Of a stretch of DNA of 46,594 nucleotides, positions 26,018 through 33,309 are shown in pieces (positions within the stretch are counted from its first letter, which is position 1; every line of letters starts with the position of its first letter). This DNA is from Nostoc sp. NMS7. Lineage in GTDB: Bacteria > Cyanobacteriota > Cyanobacteriia > Cyanobacteriales > Nostocaceae. Both the position numbers and the translations under genes were made by a program. The DNA lies in assembly GCF_017115085.1 (NCBI RefSeq), contig NZ_JABXKJ010000236.1:1-46594 (forward strand), given 5' to 3'. The notes beneath the pieces are model-generated. The model saw only the letters and a program-made list of their open reading frames with translations, made no database searches and was not told the origin of the DNA.

Positions 26018-26854
26018 TTGAACATCCTAGAATTTTCTCTATTGGTATGGTTTGGCTCATTTGTGGCCGGATTTTTGGGGGCACTAACGGGCTTAGGTGG
26101 TGGAGTAGTAATTGTCCCCTTTTTAACATTGGTGTTTGGGATTGATATTCGTTATGCGATCGGTGCTTCATTAGTATCTGTAATTGCTACATCTAGTGGA
26201 GCCGCATCTGCTTACGTTAAAGAAGGCTATACAAATGTGCGACTAGGAATGTTTCTAGAAATAGCGACAACCTTTGGTGCAATAATCGGGGCAATTGTGG
26301 CAGCGAAAATTTCCACGGGATCACTTGCTGTTGTATTTGGAATTGTTTTACTTTACTCGGCGTACTTATCCCGTCAAAGTCCACCCGAACACCTGAACAA
26401 TTTGCCGCCAAATTCTCTAGCAATCCGTCTGAAGCTGAATGGTACTTATCCAACTCCCACAGGAGAACAGTCTTATAACGTGCGCGGAGTGCCCTTCGGA
26501 TTTGGAGTGATGTTTGTCGCTGGCATACTTTCAGGATTGCTTGGTATTGGTTCGGGAGCGCTCAAGGTGCTAGCAATGGATCGAATCATGCATATTCCCT
26601 TTAAAGTGTCAACCACCACCAGCAATTTCATGATTGGAGTCACGGCGGCGGCTAGCGCTGGCATATATCTGAACCGAGGTTACATTGACCCCGGATTAGC
26701 AATGCCTGTAATGTTAGGAGTACTGTTTGGTGCTTTATTAGGAGCGCGGGTATTAGTCAGAGCCAACGTGAAGATTTTGCGAAATATTTTTAGTATTGTG
26801 ATTTTAGTACTAGCGGTAGAAATGATGTACAAAGGGCTAACAGGGAGGCTTTAG
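26018..26854 (+). CDS. TauE/SafE family membrane transporter
   Basis: A 278-aa membrane protein of the TauE/SafE (sulfite/organosulfonate exporter) family with about eight helices. The family's twin Gly-rich parts are seen: GFLGALTGLGGGVVIVPFL near residue 20, and AGILSGLLGIGSGALKVLAM near residue 170. The start is TTG; there is no in-frame ATG before residue 77, and GGGGGAAG is a suitable ribosome site. The next gene, DUF1634, begins one base after the stop, so the two form an operon. The substrate, probably a small anion such as sulfite, is not shown by the sequence. Confidence 0.85.
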   Translation: MNILEFSLLVWFGSFVAGFLGALTGLGGGVVIVPFLTLVFGIDIRYAIGASLVSVIATSSGAASAYVKEGYTNVRLGMFLEIATTFGAIIGAIVAAKISTGSLAVVFGIVLLYSAYLSRQSPPEHLNNLPPNSLAIRLKLNGTYPTPTGEQSYNVRGVPFGFGVMFVAGILSGLLGIGSGALKVLAMDRIMHIPFKVSTTTSNFMIGVTAAASAGIYLNRGYIDPGLAMPVMLGVLFGALLGARVLVRANVKILRNIFSIVILVLAVEMMYKGLTGRL

Positions 26855-26855
26855 A

Positions 26856-27245
26856 ATGGCGAAAAGCAGGCGTAACAAATCTGAGCAGCGCTTTGAGCAA
26901 TTTCTCGGCAACCTGTTAAGAGTTGGGGTCATTCTTGCCACCGCTTTGGTTTTGGCGGGGGGAATTTTGTATTTAATTCGCCACGGAAATGAGGCTCCCA
27001 ATTATCAGTTGTTTCGGGGAGAACTACCAGAGTTTCGTAGTCCATCAGGGGTCGTGACATCAGTTGAATCTGGTCGTCACCGTGGCATTATTCAACTTGG
27101 TTTGTTGGTATTGATTGCTACTCCAGTTGTGAGAGTAGCCTGTTCACTATTAGCTTATGTGCAACAACGAGATTTTACCTATATTATTGTGACTCTGATT
27201 GTACTATTTGGATTGTTATACAGTCTGATTGGAGGATATTTTTGA
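26856..27245 (+). CDS. DUF1634 membrane protein, partner of TauE
   Basis: A 129-aa protein with a basic N-terminus and three helices (about residues 22-44, 78-98 and 107-127), matching DUF1634 (signature LxxGVxLAxxLVLxGG in the first helix, GxxQLGLLxLIATPVxRVA in the second). DUF1634 genes usually follow a TauE-type gene, as here, with one base between them. It probably forms a complex with the transporter; the biochemical role is unknown. Confidence 0.8.
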   Translation: MAKSRRNKSEQRFEQFLGNLLRVGVILATALVLAGGILYLIRHGNEAPNYQLFRGELPEFRSPSGVVTSVESGRHRGIIQLGLLVLIATPVVRVACSLLAYVQQRDFTYIIVTLIVLFGLLYSLIGGYF

Positions 27246-27317
27246 CCCTTTTGCCGTAGTGATTTTTAATATAAATTTCGTGACCGAGAAAGAAAAGGAT
27301 ACAAGCCCCTAAATTTA

Positions 27318-27788
27318 TTAATGGGGATTATTAATTTTGAATTTTGAATTCGGAGCAAAGCGACGTGACTGTGGTTGAATTGGAACAGGAGAACGAGAAG
27401 GTACTTTATCACGCCTTAAGAGCAAAGGAATACTGAGAAGTCCCAAAATAATTACTACTCCGGTCATTATCCAAACCATTAACCGATTTGGTCTATAATC
27501 TGCTCGTTCAATTTGCCAGAAAACTTCGTTGTATCGCCACGCAGCTAACGCAATAGTCGAAATTCCAAAAATTACCAAAGCAACACCCAAGTTTTCCGAG
27601 TTAGATAATTGATGTACGGGAGGGTCTTGTTGAGTAATAGCAAGATTCAACTGGCGCAGAAATATACCAAATCGCGCGATCGCAAAACCAAAGCCAATCA
27701 ATGCAATAGAAGTGCGTAGCCAAGCCAAAAAAGTACGCTCATTCGCTTGATGCTCTCTTTGCCGGTCAATTTTCGGTATTTTATCCAT
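27318..27788 (-). CDS. DUF202 (YidH-like) membrane protein
   Basis: A 156-aa protein from the ATG at 27788. It matches DUF202: NERTFLAWLRTSIALIGFGF in the first helix region, a second helix with LGVALVIFGISTIALAAWRY, and a third, WIMTGVVIILGLLSIPLLL. The family is of unknown function; some members are phosphate/polyphosphate-related by domain fusion. The frame is open upstream to 27884, but the added residues look non-native and the family usually begins a few residues before NERT. It converges on the DUF1634 gene. Confidence 0.8.
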   Translation of the reverse strand: MDKIPKIDRQREHQANERTFLAWLRTSIALIGFGFAIARFGIFLRQLNLAITQQDPPVHQLSNSENLGVALVIFGISTIALAAWRYNEVFWQIERADYRPNRLMVWIMTGVVIILGLLSIPLLLRRDKVPSRSPVPIQPQSRRFAPNSKFKINNPH

Positions 27789-27975
27789 GAATATCTTCTG
27801 ACACCAAATCCCCCTTTGATCAATAGCATTAACCAGTGAAACAGCAAACACTGAGACGCATCTGTAAGTATAAACACAGTCCAATCAGGACTTTGAGAAA
27901 ATCCCAAGCAATGCCAGAATTTTTACAGCGTTAAAATAGTAAATAAGGTAAAGATGTATATCAGAGTCAAAATCA

Positions 27976-28641
27976 ATGGCACTATTCGGATTTGGCAAAA
28001 AGGAAGTTATACCCACTGCTGACGAAGCTTTGTCAGGAAGGGCACAATCTATGTCAGTACCCGCTACTCATTATGTCAACAAGAATCCCCTAAAACCTCC
28101 TTATCCCGATGGATTAGAGAAGGCAATTTTTGGCTTGGGCTGTTTTTGGGGTGCAGAACGCAAATTCTGGCAACTTAAAGGAGTTTACACCACCGCAGTC
28201 GGTTATGCTGCTGGGTTCACACCCAATCCCACTTATGAAGAAGTATGTAGTGGACGAACCGGACACAATGAAGTGGTATTGGTTGTGTTTGATCCCAAAG
28301 TAATTAGTTATGCCGAACTACTCAAAGTCTTCTGGGAAAGCCACAATCCCACCCAAGGAATGCGCCAAGGCAATGATGCTGGCACTCAATACCGTTCGGG
28401 AATTTATGTATATTCTGAAAGTCAAAAGCAGCTAGCAGAAGCATCGCGGGAAGCTTATCAGCAAGCTCTCAACGGTGCAGGTTATGGCAAGATTACCACA
28501 GAAATCTTGGATGCACCTGAATTCTACTACGCCGAAGCTTATCATCAGCAATACCTCGCTAAAAACCCCAACGGGTATTGTGGTTTAGGAGGGACAAACG
28601 TATCTTGTCCCGTGGGTGTAGTTGAATCGCAAGTTAGTTGA
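27976..28641 (+). CDS. msrA: Peptide methionine sulfoxide reductase MsrA
   Basis: A 221-aa enzyme that reduces methionine-S-sulfoxide in proteins and free methionine sulfoxide. The catalytic Cys56 is in FGLGCFWGAE. Other family parts are GYAGGFTPNPTYEEVCSGR-like (here with A for the first G), GHNEVVLVVFDP, FWESHNPTQGMRQGNDAGTQ and YRSGIY. The resolving cysteine is probably in the C-terminal GYCGLGGTNVSCP. An extra N-terminal stretch of about 45 residues is common in cyanobacterial MsrA. It is a single gene, likely induced by oxidative stress. Confidence 0.95.
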   Translation: MALFGFGKKEVIPTADEALSGRAQSMSVPATHYVNKNPLKPPYPDGLEKAIFGLGCFWGAERKFWQLKGVYTTAVGYAAGFTPNPTYEEVCSGRTGHNEVVLVVFDPKVISYAELLKVFWESHNPTQGMRQGNDAGTQYRSGIYVYSESQKQLAEASREAYQQALNGAGYGKITTEILDAPEFYYAEAYHQQYLAKNPNGYCGLGGTNVSCPVGVVESQVS

Positions 28642-28689
28642 TAGAAATGGAGCTGCTAGGGTAGTCAACTTAACGTGAATTCGACAAAC

Positions 28690-28805
28690 CTCTCCCTGCC
28701 TTGAACTTTAGTTCAAGTCTGTCCCTCTCCGACTCGGAGAGGGACAGGTTTTGTGTAGTTAAGAATATTTGTAGGTTGGGTTGAATAAGGTGAAACCCAA
28801 CAAAC
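28690..28805. repeat. Intergenic hairpins downstream of msrA
   Basis: CTTGAACT/AGTTCAAG (28701-28716) and TCCCTCTCC/GGAGAGGGA (about 28721-28744) form successive stems. Further on, TTGGGTT (about 28775) pairs with AACCCAA (about 28795). They are likely the msrA terminator region. Both hairpins are common cyanobacterial repeat types. Confidence 0.5.
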
Positions 28806-28840
28806 CCGGCAAAATTGTCTAGATACATTACCTCATATAA

Positions 28841-28915
28841 ATGCGATCTGCAAGACAAATCAGTGCATCGACGATAGTTTTAGCAGCGATGACAGCTTGT
28901 GCAACTGGAATTTAG
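28841..28915 (+). pseudogene. Lipoprotein leader remnant
   Basis: A 24-codon frame, MRSARQISASTIVLAAMTAC then ATGI and a stop. Arg near the start, a hydrophobic run and a Cys preceded by small residues resemble a lipoprotein signal peptide, but no mature protein follows. The 63-bp tandem array starts 66 bp further on. It may be a broken gene or chance. Confidence 0.35.
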
Positions 28916-28980
28916 TAAAATAACATAGCCTTTCCGACATTATTGATAAGTTTTGTTTAAGTATTTGCTCTAATATATAA

Positions 28981-29196
28981 GCATTTACAGCAAATGCTCA
29001 AGCAAAAGTTAGTCATGTTAAAGCATTTACAGCTTTTGCTTAAGCAATTGTTGTAAACGCTCAAGTAAAAGTTAATAACGTTAAAGCATTTACAGCTTTT
29101 GCTTAAGCAATTGTTGTAAATGCTCAAGTAAAAGTTAATAACATTAAAGCATTTATAGCTTTGACTTAAGCAATTGTTGTAAATGCTCAAGTATTT
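28981..29196. repeat. 63-bp tandem repeat
   Basis: A tandem array with unit starts at 29023, 29086 and 29149 (63 bp apart), preceded by a deleted unit at 28981 and ending in a partial one. Each unit contains the palindrome TTGCTTAAGCAA (TTGACTTAAGCAA in the last). The period is a multiple of three. All plus-strand frames carry stops; the minus strand is open across the array (about 21 residues per unit, rich in Cys, Tyr and Asn), but it does not look like a natural protein. Confidence 0.85.
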
Positions 29197-29244
29197 GTAA
29201 AATTGCTTATATTTTTGGATTGCAGCAGTTGCATTAAAATAGCG

Positions 29245-29432
29245 ATGTCTACGATAGTTACTGAGCTTGCCGTACCCTTCGGGAAGCAAGCTACGCGCAG
29301 CGCGATGCCCTGAGCTTGGCGTTCACGTAGCGTCTCGTAGAGAAGGGTCTCGTAGAGAAGTACGGGCTACGCCTACGCATAGAATACCGAAAGTATTGGG
29401 ATGGTGCGTTAGCCAAGGACATAACGCATCCT
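29245..29432. repeat. Mosaic of short interspersed repeats
   Basis: Several repeat modules lie back to back: AGCGATGTCTACGA, CCCTTCGGGAAGCAAGCTAC, CACGTAGCGTCTCGTAGAGA (with CTCGTAGAGAAG repeated at once), ACGGGCTACGCCTACGCA, and a palindrome with GGTGCGTTA (29403) and TAACGCATC. The same modules occur singly at 3877, 5151, 10334, 40928 and 41750. It fills the space before the convergent nuclease gene. Confidence 0.7.
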
Positions 29433-29438
29433 ACAAAA

Positions 29439-30131
29439 TTATGAATTACGAATTAAATGAGCTATGCGTTTTAACACTTTGACAACAGTATGTAGGTCAT
29501 CCTCACGATTCAGTGACAGTGTGTAAGATAATGCATATCTCGGTGTACCCTGTTTCGTCAACTTAATAAATTGAAATTCCCGACCATTGATTACAAAACC
29601 ATAGGTAGGTTTATCATTACTAGCATTAGCCAACATATAAGCTAATGCTTGAGGAATTGCTACCTCCAAAGAATATTCTGCTCGTTTTGCCTCAATAACC
29701 AGAACCCAAAATGGAGGATGGAACGCCAAGATGTCAATACGTCCTCTGATAATCGTGCCTTCGTCTTCAGAAGATATTTTTACCTCTTGTTCTGAGGCGA
29801 TGTAAAAAGGCGGTTGGTAAAAACCTGCTAGACGCAATAGTGGAGATAGCACCACCATTTTAACTACAGGTTCCAAAATAGGATATTTCGAGAGATGCAA
29901 ATATTCTGCCTTGACTTCCTTGAGAGATTGCTTTTCTAAGTCACTCAACTCAGGTAAATCATCCTGCCACTCTGAAAAAAAATGTTCGTCGTCTGCAAGT
30001 TGTAGACGAAATTCATCAATAAGTTGGGCTAAGGTGATATCTTTTCCTTGAAGAAGTTGAACCATTTGTAGACGAAATTCATCAATAAGTTGGGCTAAGG
30101 TGATATCTTTTCCTTGAAGAAGTTGAACCAT
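29439..30131 (-). CDS. PD-(D/E)XK nuclease-like protein with duplicated N-terminus
   Basis: A 230-aa protein. Residues about 105-180 contain GTIIRGRIDILAFHPPFWVL and VIEAKRAEYSLEVAIPQALAY, the core of a PD-(D/E)XK nuclease: Asp in GRID, Glu and Lys in EAK, and a following helix with Gln. It resembles type I restriction HsdR N-terminal-like or small stand-alone nuclease domains common in cyanobacteria. The first 44 residues are a perfect double copy of MVQLLQGKDITLAQLIDEF plus three residues, caused by a 66-bp DNA duplication. The start at 30131 has AAAGG upstream; the second copy's ATG (30065) could be the ancestral start. No methyltransferase partner is nearby. The role is not known. Confidence 0.7.
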   Translation of the reverse strand: MVQLLQGKDITLAQLIDEFRLQMVQLLQGKDITLAQLIDEFRLQLADDEHFFSEWQDDLPELSDLEKQSLKEVKAEYLHLSKYPILEPVVKMVVLSPLLRLAGFYQPPFYIASEQEVKISSEDEGTIIRGRIDILAFHPPFWVLVIEAKRAEYSLEVAIPQALAYMLANASNDKPTYGFVINGREFQFIKLTKQGTPRYALSYTLSLNREDDLHTVVKVLKRIAHLIRNS

Positions 30132-30132
30132 T
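30001..30132. repeat. Exact 66-bp tandem duplication within the nuclease gene
   Basis: Bases 30001-30066 and 30067-30132 are identical. Each copy includes a start codon (30131 and 30065) and encodes 22 residues, so the duplication keeps the frame. Perfect identity implies a recent event. Confidence 0.95.
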
Positions 30133-30171
30133 TGTTGAACCTTTAGAGCTTGTTTCAAAAGTCTAATTTAT

Positions 30172-30385
30172 TACTAGCCCTGGCGACTAGAAGTCGCGGC
30201 TAGACAGACAAAACCTGCCTCCGCAGGTTAAAAACTCTTGATTTTTTCCTAGTCCACGGAGGTGGTCACTAAGCTTGCTTGCCCTGAGCCTGCGCCGAAG
30301 GGTCGAAGGGTCGAAGTGCGGACTAAGCTTTGTGTAGTAGCGAATTCTATTCGCCCAATCTTTTCAAACATCCTCTTATACTTAA
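30172..30385 (+). repeat. Composite hairpin repeat (family A), copy 1
   Basis: A chain of palindromes: CTAGCCCTGGCGACT/AGTCGCGGCTAG (30174-30204), AACCTGC/GCAGGTT (about 30219-30237), AGTCCAC...GTGG (30252-30266), and GCGAATTCTATTCGC (30339-30353). The same chain is inverted at 41205-41460. This copy is split by a foreign 50-55 bp module (about 30267-30325, with GCCCTGAGCCTGCGCCGAAG). It fills the gap between the nuclease and the protein kinase gene. Confidence 0.7.
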
Positions 30386-30429
30386 TCTGCCTAAAAAACC
30401 CTTGCTTGATATTTACCCAAAAGACTGTC

Positions 30430-31623
30430 TTACAGTGCAGATTTGAGTAAAGCGATCGCTCGCACCCACAACATAATACTAATAGGCGCTCCAATTAGAA
30501 GACCTGCGATCGCCCAGCCTCTTTGATGTGCTTTGAATTGCTCAATACTGCGCCACCGTCTACTTTTCCAAGCCCATTCATTGCCTTTTGCACCCAGTGC
30601 GATCGCCATTAACCACCAAACGTTGGGCATAAAAGTGAATAGCCCATACCACACTTGATTTGGCCACATCCACAACCAAGGCATCAGAAATGCGCCCCAA
30701 TTCCAACCGAGAATTTCCTCTGGGACTGTTTCATTCTGATTCTTTATCCCGCATCCAGAATTGTTGATTATTTCTTTTAGCGGCAAAAGCTGATTCTTGT
30801 TTACAGATTTGATCGTCAGACCAGATTTGAGAGCATTTAGCGCTTGGCTAGCACTAGTAAATCGTTGTTCTGGAGCAGGTTCTATTAACTTTTGCAGCCA
30901 ACTGACAAAACTAGGACTCAGGTTAACTCGGTCTGTAAATTGCAGGCGTAAATCCTGCTGGGGTAAATCAGCTGGGGAAGTCCCAGTTAACAAATGAATC
31001 AAAGTCGCTCCCAGTGCATAGAGGTCTGAAGCCGCAACCGCGCGACCACCAAATTGTTCCATTGGGGCATAACCATAAGTACCGACAACAGTAAAAGTAA
31101 CGCCCTCTCGTGCCGCTTTATCCTGAACTGCGCCAAAATCAACTAAATAAATCCGATTATCTTCGCCCCAGATTAAATTACTCGGTTTTATATCTCTATG
31201 TAACACCCCTGGATTCAACTCATGTAGATACGTGAGAATATTTAAAACCTCAACAGCAATTTTTCTCGCTCGCTTTTCAGTAAATCTTTTGCCAACAGCA
31301 AGTTTTTCCTTGAGCGACTCACCAGGGATATATTCTTGTATTAAGGCAAACCAGAGTGTGCGATCGTCGATACAAAAATAATCTATATACTGGGGAATTC
31401 GGGGATGATTTAGCTGTTTAAGAACTTGTGCTTCCCTCTCAAAAAGTTTCAGGTCATCCCACTGTACAGTACCGCCAAAGGCCAAAAGTTTGACTACAAC
31501 AGTCGAATTTTCGCCATCAGAGGCTTGTAAATCCTTTGCTAGCCAAGTTTGACGAATTCCATTGTTACCAAGTTGGCCTTGAATTTGATAACGGTCTTGT
31601 AATATCTGTTCTGGTTGCAGCAT
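30430..31623 (-). CDS. Ser/Thr protein kinase (PknB-type) with C-terminal membrane region
   Basis: A 397-aa Hanks-type kinase. The kinase domain (about 10-270) has a Gly loop (GQLGNNGIRQTW), Lys45, the catalytic loop HRDIKPSN at 142-149, DFG at 162-164 and an activation segment ending APMEQF at 186-191. All residues for activity are present. After a spacer comes a domain with aromatic-rich helices (WNWGAFLMPWLWMWPNQVWY) and a final helix pair, a DUF2628-like membrane module. The kinase is therefore anchored at the membrane with the catalytic part in the cytoplasm. Substrates are unknown. A repeat lies against its stop codon. Confidence 0.9.
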   Translation of the reverse strand: MLQPEQILQDRYQIQGQLGNNGIRQTWLAKDLQASDGENSTVVVKLLAFGGTVQWDDLKLFEREAQVLKQLNHPRIPQYIDYFCIDDRTLWFALIQEYIPGESLKEKLAVGKRFTEKRARKIAVEVLNILTYLHELNPGVLHRDIKPSNLIWGEDNRIYLVDFGAVQDKAAREGVTFTVVGTYGYAPMEQFGGRAVAASDLYALGATLIHLLTGTSPADLPQQDLRLQFTDRVNLSPSFVSWLQKLIEPAPEQRFTSASQALNALKSGLTIKSVNKNQLLPLKEIINNSGCGIKNQNETVPEEILGWNWGAFLMPWLWMWPNQVWYGLFTFMPNVWWLMAIALGAKGNEWAWKSRRWRSIEQFKAHQRGWAIAGLLIGAPISIMLWVRAIALLKSAL

Positions 31624-31735
31624 CTTACACCTGCTGGCAATTTACGCTGAATCTATTTCCTTATTATTTAAGGATAGTCATTATCTAGAAAAACTGTGGA
31701 GCTTGATAATTTTTTGAAAAAGGAGTACCTAAGCC

Positions 31736-32112
31736 ATGAGAAAATTTAGAACACTTGATGAATTTGAAGAAGAGTACTTCCGTAAGCACTCGGAAGAAAT
31801 CGACGATTATTTGACCGAGATATTTCAGGAATATGCAGAAGACAACGATTCCGGCGCGTTGTTGGCATCCTTGTGCGTCGTTGCGCGTGTACGAGGAATT
31901 AGTGAGATAGCCGAGCAAACAGGCATGACACGCCGGGGATTGCAAAAGCCTTATCCAGCAATGGCAACCCGCGCCTTGAAAACGTAAATTCCATCATGAA
32001 GGCACTGGGATATTGCCTCACGCCACAAAAAATCATGCCTCCAGCCGCAGAGTTCTGGACAAATCTGGAAGCAAAGTATCAAGTTCATCTAGTGGCTTCC
32101 CAAAAAACTTGA
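31736..32112 (+). pseudogene. Frameshifted addiction-module antidote (HigA-like) gene
   Basis: The first frame gives 83 residues (MRKFRTLDEFEEEYFRKHSE through RGISEIAEQTGMTRRGLQK), typical of TIGR02684-type antidote proteins with a Cro/CI helix-turn-helix, then goes astray. One base further on, the frame SNGNPRLENVNSIMKALGY and CLTPQKIMPPAAEFW continues the same domain and reads to a stop at 32110-32112. Loss of one G in the run AAGGCC (now AAGCC, at about 31950) explains it. A good ribosome site (AAGGAG) precedes the ATG. No toxin gene (usually just upstream) is seen, so this is an orphan, broken module. A sequencing error is the alternative. Confidence 0.75.
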
Positions 32113-32210
32113 TTTGATAAGCATTACAGTCTTTTGCTCTTGCTCTCTTGTTTTACTAAAATTAGCATGATAAAATACATCCGTTTAATATCAAGCTAAG
32201 GAGAAACTTC

Positions 32211-32870
32211 ATGTTTAGTAATTGGTCTTGGGGTAAAGTCTTAAAAACTTTTGGTGGTTTAGCTGTTGGCTTTGCAAGTATTAGTACAGTTAACTACTTA
32301 ACCAGTAACCATCTAGCTTTAGCGACATCAAATTCTTCTCAACTCCAGAACAGCAATCAGTTAACTATTAGCAAAGGCAAAATTAGCTCAGAAAATCTAC
32401 TACTTGCTCAGGTTCCTTTTATTACTCGAATAATCAATGGTACAGTAGTTACGGCATACCCACTTTACCGTTACTATAATCCATCAACTGTTGACCATTT
32501 TTATACGGTTAATTTTGCTGAACTAGGAAATGGTAATAGCGGATATATCTCAGAAGGAATTGCCGCCTATATTTCTAAAATACAATACGCTGGAACTGTT
32601 CCTCTATATCGATATTACAGCTCCGCAGCTACAGACCACTTCTACACTACTAATTTTAGTGAGCTGGGTGGTGGTAAGAGTGGGTATGTGTTTGAAGGTA
32701 TTGCAGGTTACGTTTATCCTAGACCTATTACAAATACTCTTCCTGTATATCGATATTACAGCTCCGGAGCTACAGACCACTTCTACACTACTAATTTTAG
32801 TGAGCTGGGTGGTGGTAAGAATGGGTATGTGTTTGAAGGTATTGCAGGTTACGTTATCCCCAGTAGCTAA
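32211..32870 (+). CDS. Secreted protein with three DUF5648-like repeats
   Basis: A 219-aa exported protein: a signal peptide-like N-terminus (about residues 1-37) and three repeats of about 40 residues (about 83-120, 127-165 and 174-215). Each repeat has LYRYY or VYRYY, DHFYT, FxELGxGxxGY and EGIAxY. The last two repeats are nearly identical at the DNA level (from about 32610 and 32746), a recent duplication. DUF5648 modules occur in secreted, often peptidase-linked, bacterial proteins; function unknown. The ATG is preceded by AAGGAG. It lies between two broken toxin-antitoxin-type genes. Confidence 0.75.
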   Translation: MFSNWSWGKVLKTFGGLAVGFASISTVNYLTSNHLALATSNSSQLQNSNQLTISKGKISSENLLLAQVPFITRIINGTVVTAYPLYRYYNPSTVDHFYTVNFAELGNGNSGYISEGIAAYISKIQYAGTVPLYRYYSSAATDHFYTTNFSELGGGKSGYVFEGIAGYVYPRPITNTLPVYRYYSSGATDHFYTTNFSELGGGKNGYVFEGIAGYVIPSS

Positions 32871-32943
32871 GAGGTCATCATGCCCAATATTGAATACGAC
32901 TGTGTAAGGCACTGGCTTTGAAAAAAGCAAGCAGCACTGTCTC

Positions 32944-32989
32944 AAATGTTGAATTAAAATTTTGCCATAAAAATTTTAATTCAACATTT
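32944..32989. terminator. Perfect 20-bp stem hairpin downstream of the DUF5648 gene
   Basis: AAATGTTGAATTAAAATTTT (32944-32963) is perfectly complementary to 32970-32989, with a 6-nt loop and TTAGTAG following. It lies about 70 bp after the DUF5648 stop. Its A/T-rich stem and perfect pairing fit a terminator or a recent palindromic insertion. Confidence 0.6.
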
Positions 32990-33071
32990 TTAGTAGACCA
33001 AAAAGTTCTGCGATCGCACAAACTCCATCCATAATGCCTATTAATCAATCAGTAGTAAAAAAGCCTTTTCT

Positions 33072-33198
33072 CGGAAAGCGATTGAAGAATTTGCTCAAAA
33101 TTAAAATAGACATCCAGACATAATTCTTGGTCGCTTACATTATGATGAATTAGTTCCCCATAAAAATTTGAGGCCGTTACTGGTTAGAGTTAGCCCAA
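33072..33198 (+). pseudogene. Remnant of an ImmA/IrrE-type protein C-terminus
   Basis: The plus strand reads RKAIEEFAQN, a stop, then NRHPDIILGRLHYDELVPHK and NLRPLLVRVS, which corresponds to the C-terminal end of ImmA/IrrE (COG2856) metallopeptidase-type antitoxin proteins, where I(H)PGIVVGRLQH is conserved. No zinc-binding HEXXH part is found upstream. The remnant runs up to a MITE at 33205. This is a second decayed toxin-antitoxin-type gene near 31736. Confidence 0.6.
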
Positions 33199-33204
33199 TT
33201 TTAG

Positions 33205-33298
33205 TAGGACTTACGCAAAAATACACGCCCTCCGGGGCAATTCATGAATTGCCCCTACGTGAAAATAAGGGTTTCGGCTATTGTTTGCGTAAGTCCTA
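33205..33298. repeat. MITE with GGACTTACGCAAA ends, copy 2
   Basis: Perfect 15-bp inverted ends, TAGGACTTACGCAAA and TTTGCGTAAGTCCTA, with GGGGCAATTC/GAATTGCCCC in the middle. It is the inverse-oriented copy of 18543-18650. It lies between the ImmA remnant and the rfbB stop (33310). Confidence 0.85.
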
Positions 33299-33309
33299 TT
33301 TAAATTATT

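Noticed and set aside
28981..29196. Possible CRISPR array or 110-aa Cys-rich protein on the minus strand (28957-29289)
   Set aside because: Units are contiguous without spacers. The minus-strand frame is open only because the period is a multiple of three, it runs into repeat modules at its start and it lacks a ribosome site.
30262..30494. Frames of 62 aa (plus) and 81 aa (minus)
   Set aside because: They lie on the family A repeat and the end of the kinase gene and have no independent support.
32530..32907. 125-aa plus-strand and 113-aa minus-strand frames over the DUF5648 gene
   Set aside because: They are shadows caused by the near-identical DNA repeats of the secreted protein gene.
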